64,000 bases of DNA from Fodinibius sp052060035. GTDB lineage: Bacteria; Bacteroidota; Rhodothermia; Balneolales; Balneolaceae. The notes beneath the pieces are model-generated. The model saw nothing but the letters and a program-made list of their open reading frames with translations, made no database searches and had not been told where the DNA came from. Both the position numbers and the translations under genes were made by a program. Positions 55,854 to 63,715 of the stretch are shown in pieces; positions within the stretch are counted from its first letter, which is position 1, and every line of letters starts with the position of its first letter. The stretch spans positions 62,001 to 126,000 of the forward strand of contig NZ_JBPOEA010000006.1 of the NCBI RefSeq assembly GCF_052060035.1. The letters are read 5' to 3'.

Positions 55854-55895
55854 TGTTCTCTTGCTTATAGATCAGTATGAAATAAAATTTCATCT

Positions 55896-56870
55896 ATGGC
55901 TTTCAATAATTATTACTACTACGACGAGCAGAGCTGCGAGTTTGTGCCCGTCGAATATAACAGTTTAGAACGTATTGTATACACGGCTTGTATCTGGATT
56001 TTATGCGGTGTAGTACTTTCCGGTATTGGCATCTCTATTCTCTCCTTTTCGGTTGGCACCCCTGCAGAAATTGCCCTGAAAGCAGAAAACCAAGAGCTGA
56101 TCAATCAACTAAAAAAATCAAAGACCAAGATTCAAAGTCTCGATAAAGAGGTTGACCAGCTTGCCAAAACTGATAATGAGATGTACCGGTCGGTCTTGGG
56201 CATGGACAAAATCCCTTATGATGAGCGACAAGCTGGTGCCGGTGGTGCAAATGTCTATTCAGAATTTGACGTTTACAGCCAAGAAACGGCAGAAATACTC
56301 AAATGGACCGCTGAAAATCTTGAAAGCTTAGAGCGTAGTATAAATATACAGCAGCTGAGCTTTAACGAAATAAAGAACTACTACAACAACAATCAGGAAA
56401 AGATGAAGCATATACCGGCGATAAAGCCCACCGAGGGTATTATCCTCAGTGGTTTCGGTATGCGCTATCACCCGGTGTTGGGATACGATCGTCAGCACGA
56501 CGGGCTTGATTTCCGGGCAAATGTTGGAAGCAAAATCTTCTCTACCGGCGACGGCGTTGTCAAATATGCCGGCCTTAAAGGGACTTACGGTCGGTTGCTA
56601 ATTATTGATCATGGGTACGGTTACGAAAGCTTTTATGCCCATCTCTCTTCTTTTGCCAAAGGCATTAAATCTGGCAAAAAGGTTAAACGTGGTGATTTAA
56701 TTGGTTTTTCCGGTCAATCAGGAATGGTCGAAGGTCCTCACTTACATTACGAAGTTCACAAAAGCAGCAATGCCGTTGATCCGCTTAACTTCCTGTTTGC
56801 TGATACGACTCCCGAAGAATATATGATGTACAAAGAAATTGTAGAGAATAATCATCGGTCGATGGACTAA
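55896..56870 (+). CDS. M23 family metallopeptidase, membrane-anchored
   Basis: A 324-residue envelope protein. A cytoplasmic Tyr-rich N-terminus is followed by one transmembrane segment (about residues 29-53), a coiled coil (about 60-95) and a C-terminal LytM domain with G-M-R-Y-H-P-V-L-G near 188, H-D-G-L-D-F near 201 and H-L-H-Y-E near 286, all zinc ligands being present. This is the MepM/Bacteroidota M23 layout for peptidoglycan cross-link hydrolysis. A terminator follows. Confidence 0.93.
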   Translation: MAFNNYYYYDEQSCEFVPVEYNSLERIVYTACIWILCGVVLSGIGISILSFSVGTPAEIALKAENQELINQLKKSKTKIQSLDKEVDQLAKTDNEMYRSVLGMDKIPYDERQAGAGGANVYSEFDVYSQETAEILKWTAENLESLERSINIQQLSFNEIKNYYNNNQEKMKHIPAIKPTEGIILSGFGMRYHPVLGYDRQHDGLDFRANVGSKIFSTGDGVVKYAGLKGTYGRLLIIDHGYGYESFYAHLSSFAKGIKSGKKVKRGDLIGFSGQSGMVEGPHLHYEVHKSSNAVDPLNFLFADTTPEEYMMYKEIVENNHRSMD

Positions 56871-56896
56871 TAACAGTACAAGTTTAACGAATGTCT

Positions 56897-56923
56897 AAGG
56901 CTGCCTCGATGGCAGCCTTTTTA
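56897..56923 (+). terminator. Rho-independent terminator
   Basis: A 9-bp perfect stem (AAGGCTGCC / GGCAGCCTT) with a 5-base loop is followed by T residues, 26 bases after the M23 gene stop. Confidence 0.88.
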
Positions 56924-56979
56924 TATGGGATGGCTTTTATGATTTTTTTATACTGTTCTATAACAAACGATCACCTATT

Positions 56980-58389
56980 ATGTCTACTATGGATTTAAGC
57001 TCTGTTTTAAAAGGCACTTCTGTTATTTTGCTATTCTTTGCTTTCAATATTTCTGCTATTCAAGCACAATCTTCAAACGCCCCCCTTATTTCTGCTTATC
57101 ACGATGATGCAAATGCCATTATTGATGCGGCCATGAATGATGATAAAGCCTTTCAAAAACTTACTAACTTTGTTGACCAATACGGGCCTCGATTCAGTGG
57201 CACAGAAACATTAGAAAACTCCATTGACTGGATCGTCGGTAATATGAAGCAACAACCATTCGATCGGGTCGCAACACAAGAAGTGATGGTGCCCCGCTGG
57301 GTGCGCGGTGAGGAGTCAGCAACATTAGTCGCTCCCTACCACAAAGAACTGCCCATGCTCGGCCTTGGCGGAAGCATTGGTACACCCGAAGAGGGAATTG
57401 AGGCTGAAGTACTCGTGGTTGATAGTTTTGAAGACTTAAAAGCCCATGCGGACAAAGCCAAAGGGAAAATTGTCGTCTATAACGCTCCATTTACTTCGTA
57501 TGGTGAAACGGTTCAATACCGGTATCGCGGAGCCGTTGAAGCGGCCAAAGTTGGAGCTGTGGCCAGCCTGATTCGATCAGTTACCCCTTACTCCATGCAG
57601 ACTCCGCACACCGGAAATTCTGCTTATGAGGAAGACGTCAAAAAGATTCCTCAAGCCGCAATTACTATTGAGGATGCCATGCTTTTGCATCGTTTACAGG
57701 AGATGGGTAAAAACATCAAAATAAAACTATCTATGGAAGCAGAATCCCATCCCGATGTCCCTTCGCGTAATATCATTGCCGAAATTAAAGGATCCGAAAA
57801 ACCAGAAGAAATTGTGGTACTCGGTGGTCATATCGATTCATGGGATGTAGGCCAGGGAGCCATGGATGATGCCGGTGGATGTTTTGCTGCATGGGAAGCC
57901 GTAATGTTGCTAAAAAAGCTGGGACTGCAACCAAAACGAACTATTCGAGTAGTAATGTGGACCAATGAAGAAAACGGATTGCGGGGGGCCAATGCGTATC
58001 GGGATATGGTAAAAGAAAACGGGACGTTGAAAAATCACGTACTGGCCATAGAATCTGATGCCGGTGTTTTTGAGCCGCACGGCTTTGGTTTCGGCGGATC
58101 AGATGAGGCCTACCAAATGATTAAGCCTGTTGAAAAACTCCTTACACCAATAGGAGCTGATACGGTTAAAAAAGGCGGTGGGGGTGCTGATATAGGACCC
58201 ATTATGCGAGAAGGTGTACCGGGCATGGGATTAAACGTGGACGGTTCCCGCTATTTCTGGTACCATCATACAGCAGCTGATACTATTGACAAGCTTGATG
58301 ACATGGATTATCGAAAGTGTATTGCTACCATGGCTGTGATGGCTTATGTAGCGGCTGATATGCCCAAACGATTGGCATGGGGAAAATAA
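56980..58389 (+). CDS. Secreted M28 peptidase, carboxypeptidase Q-like
   Basis: A 469-residue secreted peptidase with a signal peptide (about residues 1-30, ending I-Q-A-Q). A PA-type insert (about 130-240) lies inside the M28 fold. Zinc ligands are in G-G-H-I-D-S-W-D near 286, M-D-D-A-G-G near 296, N-E-E-N-G near 328, E-S-D-A-G near 356 and Y-H-H-T near 427, all intact. The family removes amino acids from peptides in the periplasm or outside the cell. A terminator hairpin overlaps the end of the convergent trmH. Confidence 0.93.
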   Translation: MSTMDLSSVLKGTSVILLFFAFNISAIQAQSSNAPLISAYHDDANAIIDAAMNDDKAFQKLTNFVDQYGPRFSGTETLENSIDWIVGNMKQQPFDRVATQEVMVPRWVRGEESATLVAPYHKELPMLGLGGSIGTPEEGIEAEVLVVDSFEDLKAHADKAKGKIVVYNAPFTSYGETVQYRYRGAVEAAKVGAVASLIRSVTPYSMQTPHTGNSAYEEDVKKIPQAAITIEDAMLLHRLQEMGKNIKIKLSMEAESHPDVPSRNIIAEIKGSEKPEEIVVLGGHIDSWDVGQGAMDDAGGCFAAWEAVMLLKKLGLQPKRTIRVVMWTNEENGLRGANAYRDMVKENGTLKNHVLAIESDAGVFEPHGFGFGGSDEAYQMIKPVEKLLTPIGADTVKKGGGGADIGPIMREGVPGMGLNVDGSRYFWYHHTAADTIDKLDDMDYRKCIATMAVMAYVAADMPKRLAWGK

Positions 58390-58402
58390 AATTGGAATAT
58401 AA

Positions 58403-58432
58403 ATGAGTGAGCACTGCTCACTCATCTTTTTC
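58403..58432 (+). terminator. Terminator overlapping the 3' end of trmH
   Basis: A perfect 10-bp stem (ATGAGTGAGC / GCTCACTCAT) with a 3-base loop is followed by CTTTTTC. It serves the carboxypeptidase gene and includes the last codons and stop of trmH on the other strand. Confidence 0.82.
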
Positions 58433-59107
58433 TTCGCTCATATATCGGTTAATCAACTTTTCGGGAGCACGGACCGATTTTTTAAGCCAGTCAAATTGTA
58501 AATCTAACTTTTCGGACGGATCCAATCCCCAATCGTCCCTGTTTTTTCTAAGCCGAGTACTCAAATCATATAAACAGAGAGCAGCACTTACCGAAATATT
58601 AAAGCTTTCGCTAAAGCCCACCATGGGAATTTTAGCATATCCGTCGGCATGCTCCAGTGCATCATCCGATAACCCCGTAAGTTCCGCACCGAAAACCAAT
58701 GCCGTCTTTTGATCAAGCGAAACCTCGTCAATGGTTACATCATTTTCGTGGGGAGTAGTAGCAATTATTTGATACCCCTCCTCTTTTAATTGCCGATAAC
58801 AATGCTCAGTATTATTTTTATCCGGCTGATTGTATGAATGCAGGGATATCCACTTATCGGCCCCAATTGTTATCCCCTGGTTGGGACTGAATTCATTTTT
58901 ATTTTCGACAATATGCACATCTTGGATCCCAAAACAATCGCAACTGCGCAATACCGCACTGGCATTATGGGGCTGATAAATATCTTCTAAAATAACCGAT
59001 AGGTAGCGGGTACGATTATCAATAACATCATTTATTCGTTGCCAACGATCCTCGGTAGCAAATTGTCGCAAGTACTGTATTAACTCAGATTTTAAGGCGT
59101 TATCCAT
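58418..59107 (-). CDS. trmH: tRNA (guanosine-2'-O-)-methyltransferase TrmH
   Basis: A 229-residue SPOUT methyltransferase, most likely modifying G18 of tRNAs. The motifs are I-Y-Q-P-H-N-A-S-A-V-L-R near residue 42, L-V-F-G-A-E-L-T-G-L near 135 and I-P-M-V-G-F-S-E-S-F-N-I-S-V-S-A-A near 155, which form the trefoil-knot SAM site. The length and N-terminal helix match TrmH and not the longer RlmB. It is divergent from the CBS-domain gene. Confidence 0.94.
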   Translation of the reverse strand: MDNALKSELIQYLRQFATEDRWQRINDVIDNRTRYLSVILEDIYQPHNASAVLRSCDCFGIQDVHIVENKNEFSPNQGITIGADKWISLHSYNQPDKNNTEHCYRQLKEEGYQIIATTPHENDVTIDEVSLDQKTALVFGAELTGLSDDALEHADGYAKIPMVGFSESFNISVSAALCLYDLSTRLRKNRDDWGLDPSEKLDLQFDWLKKSVRAPEKLINRYMSEEKDE

Positions 59108-59199
59108 AAATAATTTAAGGGTGTATGTTTTTAATCCTCAGAAATGTTATAATGGTTTATGGTTATTCTTTTTTTCTTACATAAAAAAACGGAGGTCTT

Positions 59200-59643
59200 A
59201 TGCTTGTGCGGGATATTTTAAAAAACAAGGGAACCAAAGTCTATTCCATTGCTCCCAAAGAAACTGTTTATCAGGCGATTAGCAAAATGGATAAGCATAA
59301 TATCGGAGCGCTTATCGTCTTGGAAGATCAGCAGTTAAAGGGGATTATCAGTGAACGAGACTATCGCAGCAAGGTTATTTTAAAGGGACGTTCTTCAAAA
59401 AGTACGAACGTTCATGAAATTATGACCGAGGATGTATTCTGTGTAACTCCCGAAGAATCGGTGGAAGCTTGCATGTCGATCATGACGGATAAAAAAATAC
59501 GCCACTTACCGGTCATGGATGAAGATACCGTTTCAGGAGTTATTTCTATTGGGGATTTAGTAAAAACCATTATCTCAAAGCAAAAATTCGAAATCAAAAA
59601 TATGCGGCAATATATACAGGGAGAGGCCACGTATCCCGGATAA
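59200..59643 (+). CDS. Two-CBS-domain protein
   Basis: A 147-residue protein made of two tandem CBS domains: the first with I-S-K-M-D-K-H-N-I-G-A-L-I-V near residue 27 and I-I-S-E-R-D-Y near 50, the second with M-T-E-D-V-F-C-V near 75 and I-R-H-L-P-V-M near 100. Stand-alone CBS pairs bind adenosine nucleotides and regulate other proteins; the partner is unknown. A GGAGGT lies 3 bases before the ATG, an unusually close spacing. A terminator follows. Confidence 0.9.
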   Translation: MLVRDILKNKGTKVYSIAPKETVYQAISKMDKHNIGALIVLEDQQLKGIISERDYRSKVILKGRSSKSTNVHEIMTEDVFCVTPEESVEACMSIMTDKKIRHLPVMDEDTVSGVISIGDLVKTIISKQKFEIKNMRQYIQGEATYPG

Positions 59644-59667
59644 TCTTCACAGATATTATCAGTAATA

Positions 59668-59708
59668 AAAAACCCTTGCAAGAACCATCTCCTTGCAAGG
59701 GTTTTTTG
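59668..59708. terminator. Strong terminator between convergent genes
   Basis: A perfect 14-bp stem (AAAACCCTTGCAAG and its complement) with a 9-base loop is flanked by A and T runs, so it can work for both the CBS gene and the response-regulator gene. Confidence 0.9.
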
Positions 59709-59729
59709 TTGTAAAAGATCTACAAAGGG

Positions 59730-60407
59730 CTAATCATCACATCTGATGATAAATCCTTTCTTACGAACGGTATCGATATATTCATCTTCGGAGTGATTGC
59801 GGATTTTCTTACGCAGGTAACTGATATAGACGTTTATGTAATTGGTCTGCGTATCGAAGTGGATATCCCATACATTTTCGGCAATCTCTTCTTGGGTAAC
59901 AATGCTGTTTTTTCGCTTTAACAAGTAAACCAGCAGGTTATACTCATTATTGGTCAAATCGACTTTCGTATCGTTGACCCAAAATTCACGTTCCAGCATA
60001 TCCACCTTGAGCTCCCCGCATTTGAGTGTACGATCACCGTTTACATCCCCACTGCGGCGGCTAATCGCCTCAATACGAGCCAAAAGCTCTTCGGTATTAA
60101 ACGGCTTCGTTAAATAATCGTCCACTCCCGCACGCAGACACTTAATTTTAACATCTGTTTCTTGCTCGGCAGAAAGAACTAAAATGGGCGTTGTTATCTC
60201 CTGATCGCGCACATCCTTGGCCAAGTCGAATCCGTCACCATCGGGCAATCCCAAATCAAGAATAATAATATCGTACGAATTTTGTACGGCATGATTTTCG
60301 CCACTTTGAGCCGTTTCTGCAATATCTACGGCATATTCATTTTTTTCTAATACTGCCTTTACAAGTGTTCGTACCGACGGATCATCTTCAATGACAAGTA
60401 CATTCAT
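59730..60407 (-). CDS. OmpR/PhoB-type response regulator
   Basis: A 225-residue two-domain regulator. The receiver domain has acidic residues E-D-D near 7-9, the phosphorylation site Asp51 in I-L-D-L-G-L-P-D-G-D-G, Ser79 in V-L-S-A and Lys101 in L-T-K-P-F. The C-terminal winged helix (N-E-Y-N-L-L-V-Y-L-L, then Y-I-N-V-Y-I-S-Y-L-R-K-K-I) is complete. No histidine kinase is adjacent, so it is an orphan here. Its target genes are unknown. Confidence 0.92.
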   Translation of the reverse strand: MNVLVIEDDPSVRTLVKAVLEKNEYAVDIAETAQSGENHAVQNSYDIIILDLGLPDGDGFDLAKDVRDQEITTPILVLSAEQETDVKIKCLRAGVDDYLTKPFNTEELLARIEAISRRSGDVNGDRTLKCGELKVDMLEREFWVNDTKVDLTNNEYNLLVYLLKRKNSIVTQEEIAENVWDIHFDTQTNYINVYISYLRKKIRNHSEDEYIDTVRKKGFIIRCDD

Positions 60408-60510
60408 GGTAGTAAAAATATCTCTGTTCCCTATTTGAAACCACGTTTGGCTTGATGGATTATAACCAACAGATCGTAAACATGCTAAGTTTATATATCA
60501 AATTCTATAA

Positions 60511-61206
60511 TTATTTGTACCCTAATGATTTAAACCATTTTTGAGCTTTTTGCAGATATATATTATCCAATTTATGTGATCTGTCTACCTCTTTAAAGGT
60601 TACATTTGCTCCCCACCCGGATAACTGCTTACAACTCTTCCTCTGCGGTTCGCTTTTCACGCTGGTATCCCCTGTACCATGTAATGCCAATACATTCAGG
60701 TTATTATAACTCACTTCCCGTTCTTCAAACACCTCAGTTTTTATCCGTGCCCCAACAACTATCAATTCATCAACCAACTTTGATCGCGAAAGAGTAAAAT
60801 ATCCGCCCAGATAACCGCCCATCGAATATCCAAAAACGGCTAATCTGCTTACTGAAATTTGTGATAAAATATCCTCAATAAGTTCCTCCAAAAATTCGGC
60901 GGTCAACTCCAGTGATTTCACAAATTGATCCTGTTCTCCATCATATAAATACCAGGAACGCCCCCAATCCTTGACCTTCTTTTTCCTTCTGCGATCATAT
61001 ATAGGATACGGTCCCTGCACCAACAAATGATAAGCATTCAAATTTAGCAAAGGCTCAACCAATCGCTCAAACTGTGCAATATTTTGATTAAACCCGTGCA
61101 GATAAACAATAAGCGGCTTTTCTTCTGATGATTCTCCCGTTTGGAGTAACTTGTAGGGGACATCAATTTCAAAAGCACGTTGACCGGAACGCTGAACCTC
61201 TTTCAT
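60511..61206 (-). CDS. Alpha/beta hydrolase, carboxylesterase/dienelactone type
   Basis: A 231-residue serine hydrolase. The oxyanion strand Y-L-H-G-F-N-Q-N is near residue 38, nucleophile Ser in G-Y-S-M-G-G near 131, Asp in H-G-T-G-D-T near 184 and His in D-R-S-H-K-L near 212. No signal peptide is seen, so it is probably cytoplasmic. The substrate is unknown; phospholipase/carboxylesterase relatives hydrolyse short esters. It is the last chromosomal-type gene before the repeat-bounded GIY-YIG unit. Confidence 0.87.
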   Translation of the reverse strand: MKEVQRSGQRAFEIDVPYKLLQTGESSEEKPLIVYLHGFNQNIAQFERLVEPLLNLNAYHLLVQGPYPIYDRRRKKKVKDWGRSWYLYDGEQDQFVKSLELTAEFLEELIEDILSQISVSRLAVFGYSMGGYLGGYFTLSRSKLVDELIVVGARIKTEVFEEREVSYNNLNVLALHGTGDTSVKSEPQRKSCKQLSGWGANVTFKEVDRSHKLDNIYLQKAQKWFKSLGYK

Positions 61207-61342
61207 GTTTGTATGATCAGTATTAATTAGAAACTGGTGAGTGGGAAGTGTACGAATTTGATGACCACTTATCTACTGATCCAAATGTACTTAAGCCCTT
61301 TGGCTTAAAACAAATTCACTTCCACTATAGAAGCATTTTTAC

Positions 61343-61392
61343 CCATCAATTGGACTTTTTACTCCTTGTCCACCTTTTTTTAGGACGTGGGT
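61343..61392. repeat. 50-bp direct repeat, copy 1 (duplicated intI 3' end)
   Basis: 49 of 50 bases are identical to 61719-61768, the last 17 codons of the integron-type integrase gene; with one more mismatch the match extends about 5 bases. On the minus strand it still reads T-H-V-L-K-K-G-G-Q-G then V-K-S-P-I-D-G and a stop. The single difference is a synonymous Gly third base. It lies 4 bases beyond the GIY-YIG stop codon. Confidence 0.97.
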
Positions 61393-61396
61393 CCCG

Positions 61397-61666
61397 TTAG
61401 AAATCGGAATCTGCCAATGATCGTTTTAATCGATTCCTTACATATCTCTTCCCCATGCCAGATTTCAAATATTTTTCTCTGTCTAACGCATCACCTTTAT
61501 GCAAACATCCCTCAAAATAAATCAATTTTAATGGCCGTCGATATCTCGTGGATTTCGATTGACCGGCTTTATGTTCTTTTAGTCTGGCTTTTAAATCAGC
61601 CGTAAATCCAGTATACCAATTTTTATCCTCAAGGCTGTATAGTATATAAACATAATAAAAGCTCAT
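61397..61666 (-). CDS. GIY-YIG nuclease family protein
   Basis: An 89-residue single-domain protein of the YhbQ/UPF0213 type. The signature is Y-Y-V-Y-I-L-Y-S then W-Y-T-G-F-T near residues 4-22, Arg in K-A-R-L-K-E-H near 28 and Glu in D-R-E-K-Y-L-K near 63, the catalytic residues of GIY-YIG nucleases. It is flanked by 50-bp direct repeats: 52 bases upstream is the end of intI and 4 bases downstream a second copy of that end. It therefore looks like a passenger of a small inserted unit, possibly the nuclease that promoted the insertion. Confidence 0.93.
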   Translation of the reverse strand: MSFYYVYILYSLEDKNWYTGFTADLKARLKEHKAGQSKSTRYRRPLKLIYFEGCLHKGDALDREKYLKSGMGKRYVRNRLKRSLADSDF

Positions 61667-61714
61667 GATCAGAAGATTTCTAACGTGATTCTCATTTATT
61701 AGGGATAGTTTTAT

Positions 61715-62674
61715 TTAACCATCAATTGGACTTTTTACTCCTTGTCCGCCTTTTTTTAGGACGTGGGTGTAGATCATTGTAGTACTCACATTTTTGTGTC
61801 CCAGCAACTCCTGCACCGTACGGATGTCATACCCATCCTGCAGCAAATGCGTAGCAAAGGAATGACGAAAGGTATGGCTGCTCACCTTTTTGAGGATATT
61901 CGTTTGTGATACAGCCGCCTTAATAGCTTTATGCAGATACGATGAGGATTTGTGATATCGCTGAGTCACGCCCGATCGCAGATCTTTAGCCCGCCGAGTA
62001 GATGGAAACAGATATTGCCATCCGAATGAGGTAACCAGGGCGGGATATTTTTTTGCCAGTGCTTTAGGCAAAATAATCTCTCCATACCCCTTTTCCAGAT
62101 CTTTTTGATGAAGTAGCTTTACTCGCTTAATTTGATTTTTCAGCTTTTCTTTACTGACCTCAGGAAGTACCGTTGTACGATCTTTCTTGCCCTTGCCATT
62201 GCGCACCCAGATCTGATTAAATTCAAAATCGATATCCTTGACCCGAAGGCGCAGACACTCTGACTGGCGTAAACCGCTTCCGTAAAGCAACTCTGTCATC
62301 AGCCGGACATGCCCCTCCATATTCGCCAAAATACGCCGGGCTTCTTTAGCAGATAACACCACCGGCAACCGCTTTGGTTTGTTGGCCCGCTGCAAATTAT
62401 CAAAGGCACCCAACGGTTTATCGAGCACCTGCTTGAACAGAAAAATAATAGCACACAACGCCTGGTTTTGTGTTGATGCCGCTACATTACGCTCGTTGGC
62501 CAGCCAGTTTAGAAACTCCACCACCTCCTCCTTTTCCATCTTTAGCGGATGAGTAAGTCCATGAAATTTCACAAACCGAACAATCCACCTGCGATATGCC
62601 TTTTCGGTACGATAGCTATAATTCCGTCTCCGTATCTCCTCACTAACCTTCGTCAACAATTTACTCTTACTCAT
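61715..62674 (-). CDS. intI: Integron-type integrase (IntI)
   Basis: A 319-residue tyrosine recombinase from the ATG of M-S-K-S-K-L-L; an upstream in-frame ATG adds 12 residues. N-terminal R-T-E-K-A-Y-R-R-W-I is followed by catalytic Arg in G-S-G-L-R-Q-S-E near 137, G-K-G-K-K-D-R-T, the IntI-specific extra patch (K-K-Y-P-A-L-V-T-S-F-G-W-Q-Y-L-F-P-S, about 205-225), D-L-R-S-G-V-T-Q-R-Y-H, H-T-F-R-H near 266, L-L-G-H-K-N-V-S-T-T and Tyr302. The ending G-G-Q-G-V-K-S-P-I-D matches class 1 IntI closely. All catalytic residues are intact, so it may be active. Confidence 0.92.
   Translation of the reverse strand: MSKSKLLTKVSEEIRRRNYSYRTEKAYRRWIVRFVKFHGLTHPLKMEKEEVVEFLNWLANERNVAASTQNQALCAIIFLFKQVLDKPLGAFDNLQRANKPKRLPVVLSAKEARRILANMEGHVRLMTELLYGSGLRQSECLRLRVKDIDFEFNQIWVRNGKGKKDRTTVLPEVSKEKLKNQIKRVKLLHQKDLEKGYGEIILPKALAKKYPALVTSFGWQYLFPSTRRAKDLRSGVTQRYHKSSSYLHKAIKAAVSQTNILKKVSSHTFRHSFATHLLQDGYDIRTVQELLGHKNVSTTMIYTHVLKKGGQGVKSPIDG
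61719..61768. repeat. 50-bp direct repeat, copy 2 (native intI 3' end)
   Basis: This copy lies within intI, from the Thr codon just after the catalytic Tyr to the last Gly codon. Its partner (61343-61392) lies 376 bases to the left, beyond the GIY-YIG gene. Confidence 0.97.
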
Positions 62675-62918
62675 AACATTTTTTTGATGAACAGTTATAA
62701 GTAAGACCACTGCCCCTCTAAAACCTTACGGATAAAATATATTATGCATACATATTATGTGTATTACCTCTGCACTTTCTTTTACAAATAATATTGTTGA
62801 TACCGTGCCTCAAATTAACTTATCCACATTTTTGCATAATATGCTGACAATGAATAGTATTTAATCCTTATGTATAAGATTAGGTTAGGTTGCTAACAAA
62901 TAAAAATCATTCAAATTC
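62675..62918. other. Spacer upstream of intI: expected attI region
   Basis: An AT-rich 244-base spacer between intI and the divergent Abi-alpha-like gene, where integrons carry attI and the intI promoter. It holds a pair of inverted copies of CATATTATG (62751-62759 and 62835-62843), and GTTAGGT (62884-62890), which fits the G-TTRRRY core of integron recombination sites and lies 35 bases before the next gene. The core is too short to be convincing alone. No complete attC was recognised nearby. Confidence 0.35.
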
Positions 62919-63713
62919 ATGGAACTTGGTACAGGATTAGCAGTTTTGGGATCAGCTAAATTAATTGAAAAAATTTTGGGACCTACGGCGGAATATATTG
63001 GAGAGGGTTTAAAAGAATTCACCGAAAAGAGAGTAAATAATATAAAAAGAATCTTTAGCATTGCTCGTGAACAACTTGGAGAGAGAATTGAAGAAGAAGG
63101 CCAAGTACCGCCTAGAGTTCTTAAGGGAGTCTTAGAAGAAGGTTCCTTTGTAGAGGATGAGTTATCAGCTCAATATTTTGGTGGTGTATTGGCCGCTTCT
63201 AGATCTAAATATAAGAATGATGATCGTGGCACCTCATTCATTTCATTAATTACAAAATTAAGTAGCTACCAATTACACCTTCATTTTATTCTATATAGCT
63301 TATTAAAAAAACAGTTTCGTGATAAGCGTCTAAATATTGCCTCCAGCAAACATAGACGTAAATTAAGAATGTATATAGATCTTTTTTCTTTGGAAAATTC
63401 TCTCCAAATCTCATCGGACCAACAATTCGATACTATACTCCAACATTCTGCTTTTGGTCTGAATAGAGAGACATTGATAGAAGGTTTTGCATTTGGAACA
63501 CCAGAAAACTTGTTAGATTACTATCCCGAACCTGAAAATACTGAATTAGATAGCAAGAGTTTTGTATTTACACCATCCGCTTTTGGTGTTGAATTATTTC
63601 TTTGGGCTCATGGTGAAGCTAACACACCTTTGGATTGGTTTTTATCAAATACCGTTGATTTACAATCAGTTGAAAACATTGAATTGCCCAAAAAGTATGG
63701 TAAGTATAATTAG
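62919..63713 (+). CDS. Abi-alpha/DUF4393-like protein, possible abortive-infection factor
   Basis: A 264-residue protein. Residues 18-100 (I-L-G-P-T-A-E-Y-I-G-E-G-L-K-E-F, N-I-K-R-I-F, then V-P-P-R-V-L-K-G-V-L-E-E-G-S-F and E-D-E-L-S-A-Q-Y-F-G-G-V-L-A) match what I recall of the DUF4393/Abi-alpha family, linked to phage resistance. The C-terminal half is not recognised. No signal peptide is present; the N-terminal G-L-A-V-L-G-S-A is only weakly hydrophobic. By eye it is more AT-rich than the rest of the window. The next gene starts 2 bases after its stop, indicating co-translation. Confidence 0.7.
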   Translation: MELGTGLAVLGSAKLIEKILGPTAEYIGEGLKEFTEKRVNNIKRIFSIAREQLGERIEEEGQVPPRVLKGVLEEGSFVEDELSAQYFGGVLAASRSKYKNDDRGTSFISLITKLSSYQLHLHFILYSLLKKQFRDKRLNIASSKHRRKLRMYIDLFSLENSLQISSDQQFDTILQHSAFGLNRETLIEGFAFGTPENLLDYYPEPENTELDSKSFVFTPSAFGVELFLWAHGEANTPLDWFLSNTVDLQSVENIELPKKYGKYN

Positions 63714-63715
63714 CT

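Noticed and set aside
61387..61605. Plus-strand open frame opposite the GIY-YIG gene
   Set aside because: It is a shadow of the GIY-YIG gene, with no recognisable domain and no ribosome-binding site.
61310..62710. Interpretation of the 50-bp repeats as attL/attR of a phage or ICE
   Set aside because: The interval between the repeats is only 326 bases, holds a single GIY-YIG gene and has no integrase of its own between the repeats; the integrase next to it is of integron type.
62820..62828. Perfect DnaA-box-like TTATCCACA near intI
   Set aside because: A single 9-mer is expected about once by chance in a window of this size counting both strands; no cluster, AT-rich unwinding element or dnaA/dnaN gene is nearby.
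63490..63600. GTTRRRY matches inside the Abi-alpha-like gene (possible cassette junctions)
   Set aside because: The 7-base degenerate motif occurs by chance about every kilobase per strand, and no partner RYYYAAC site or attC hairpin was found.
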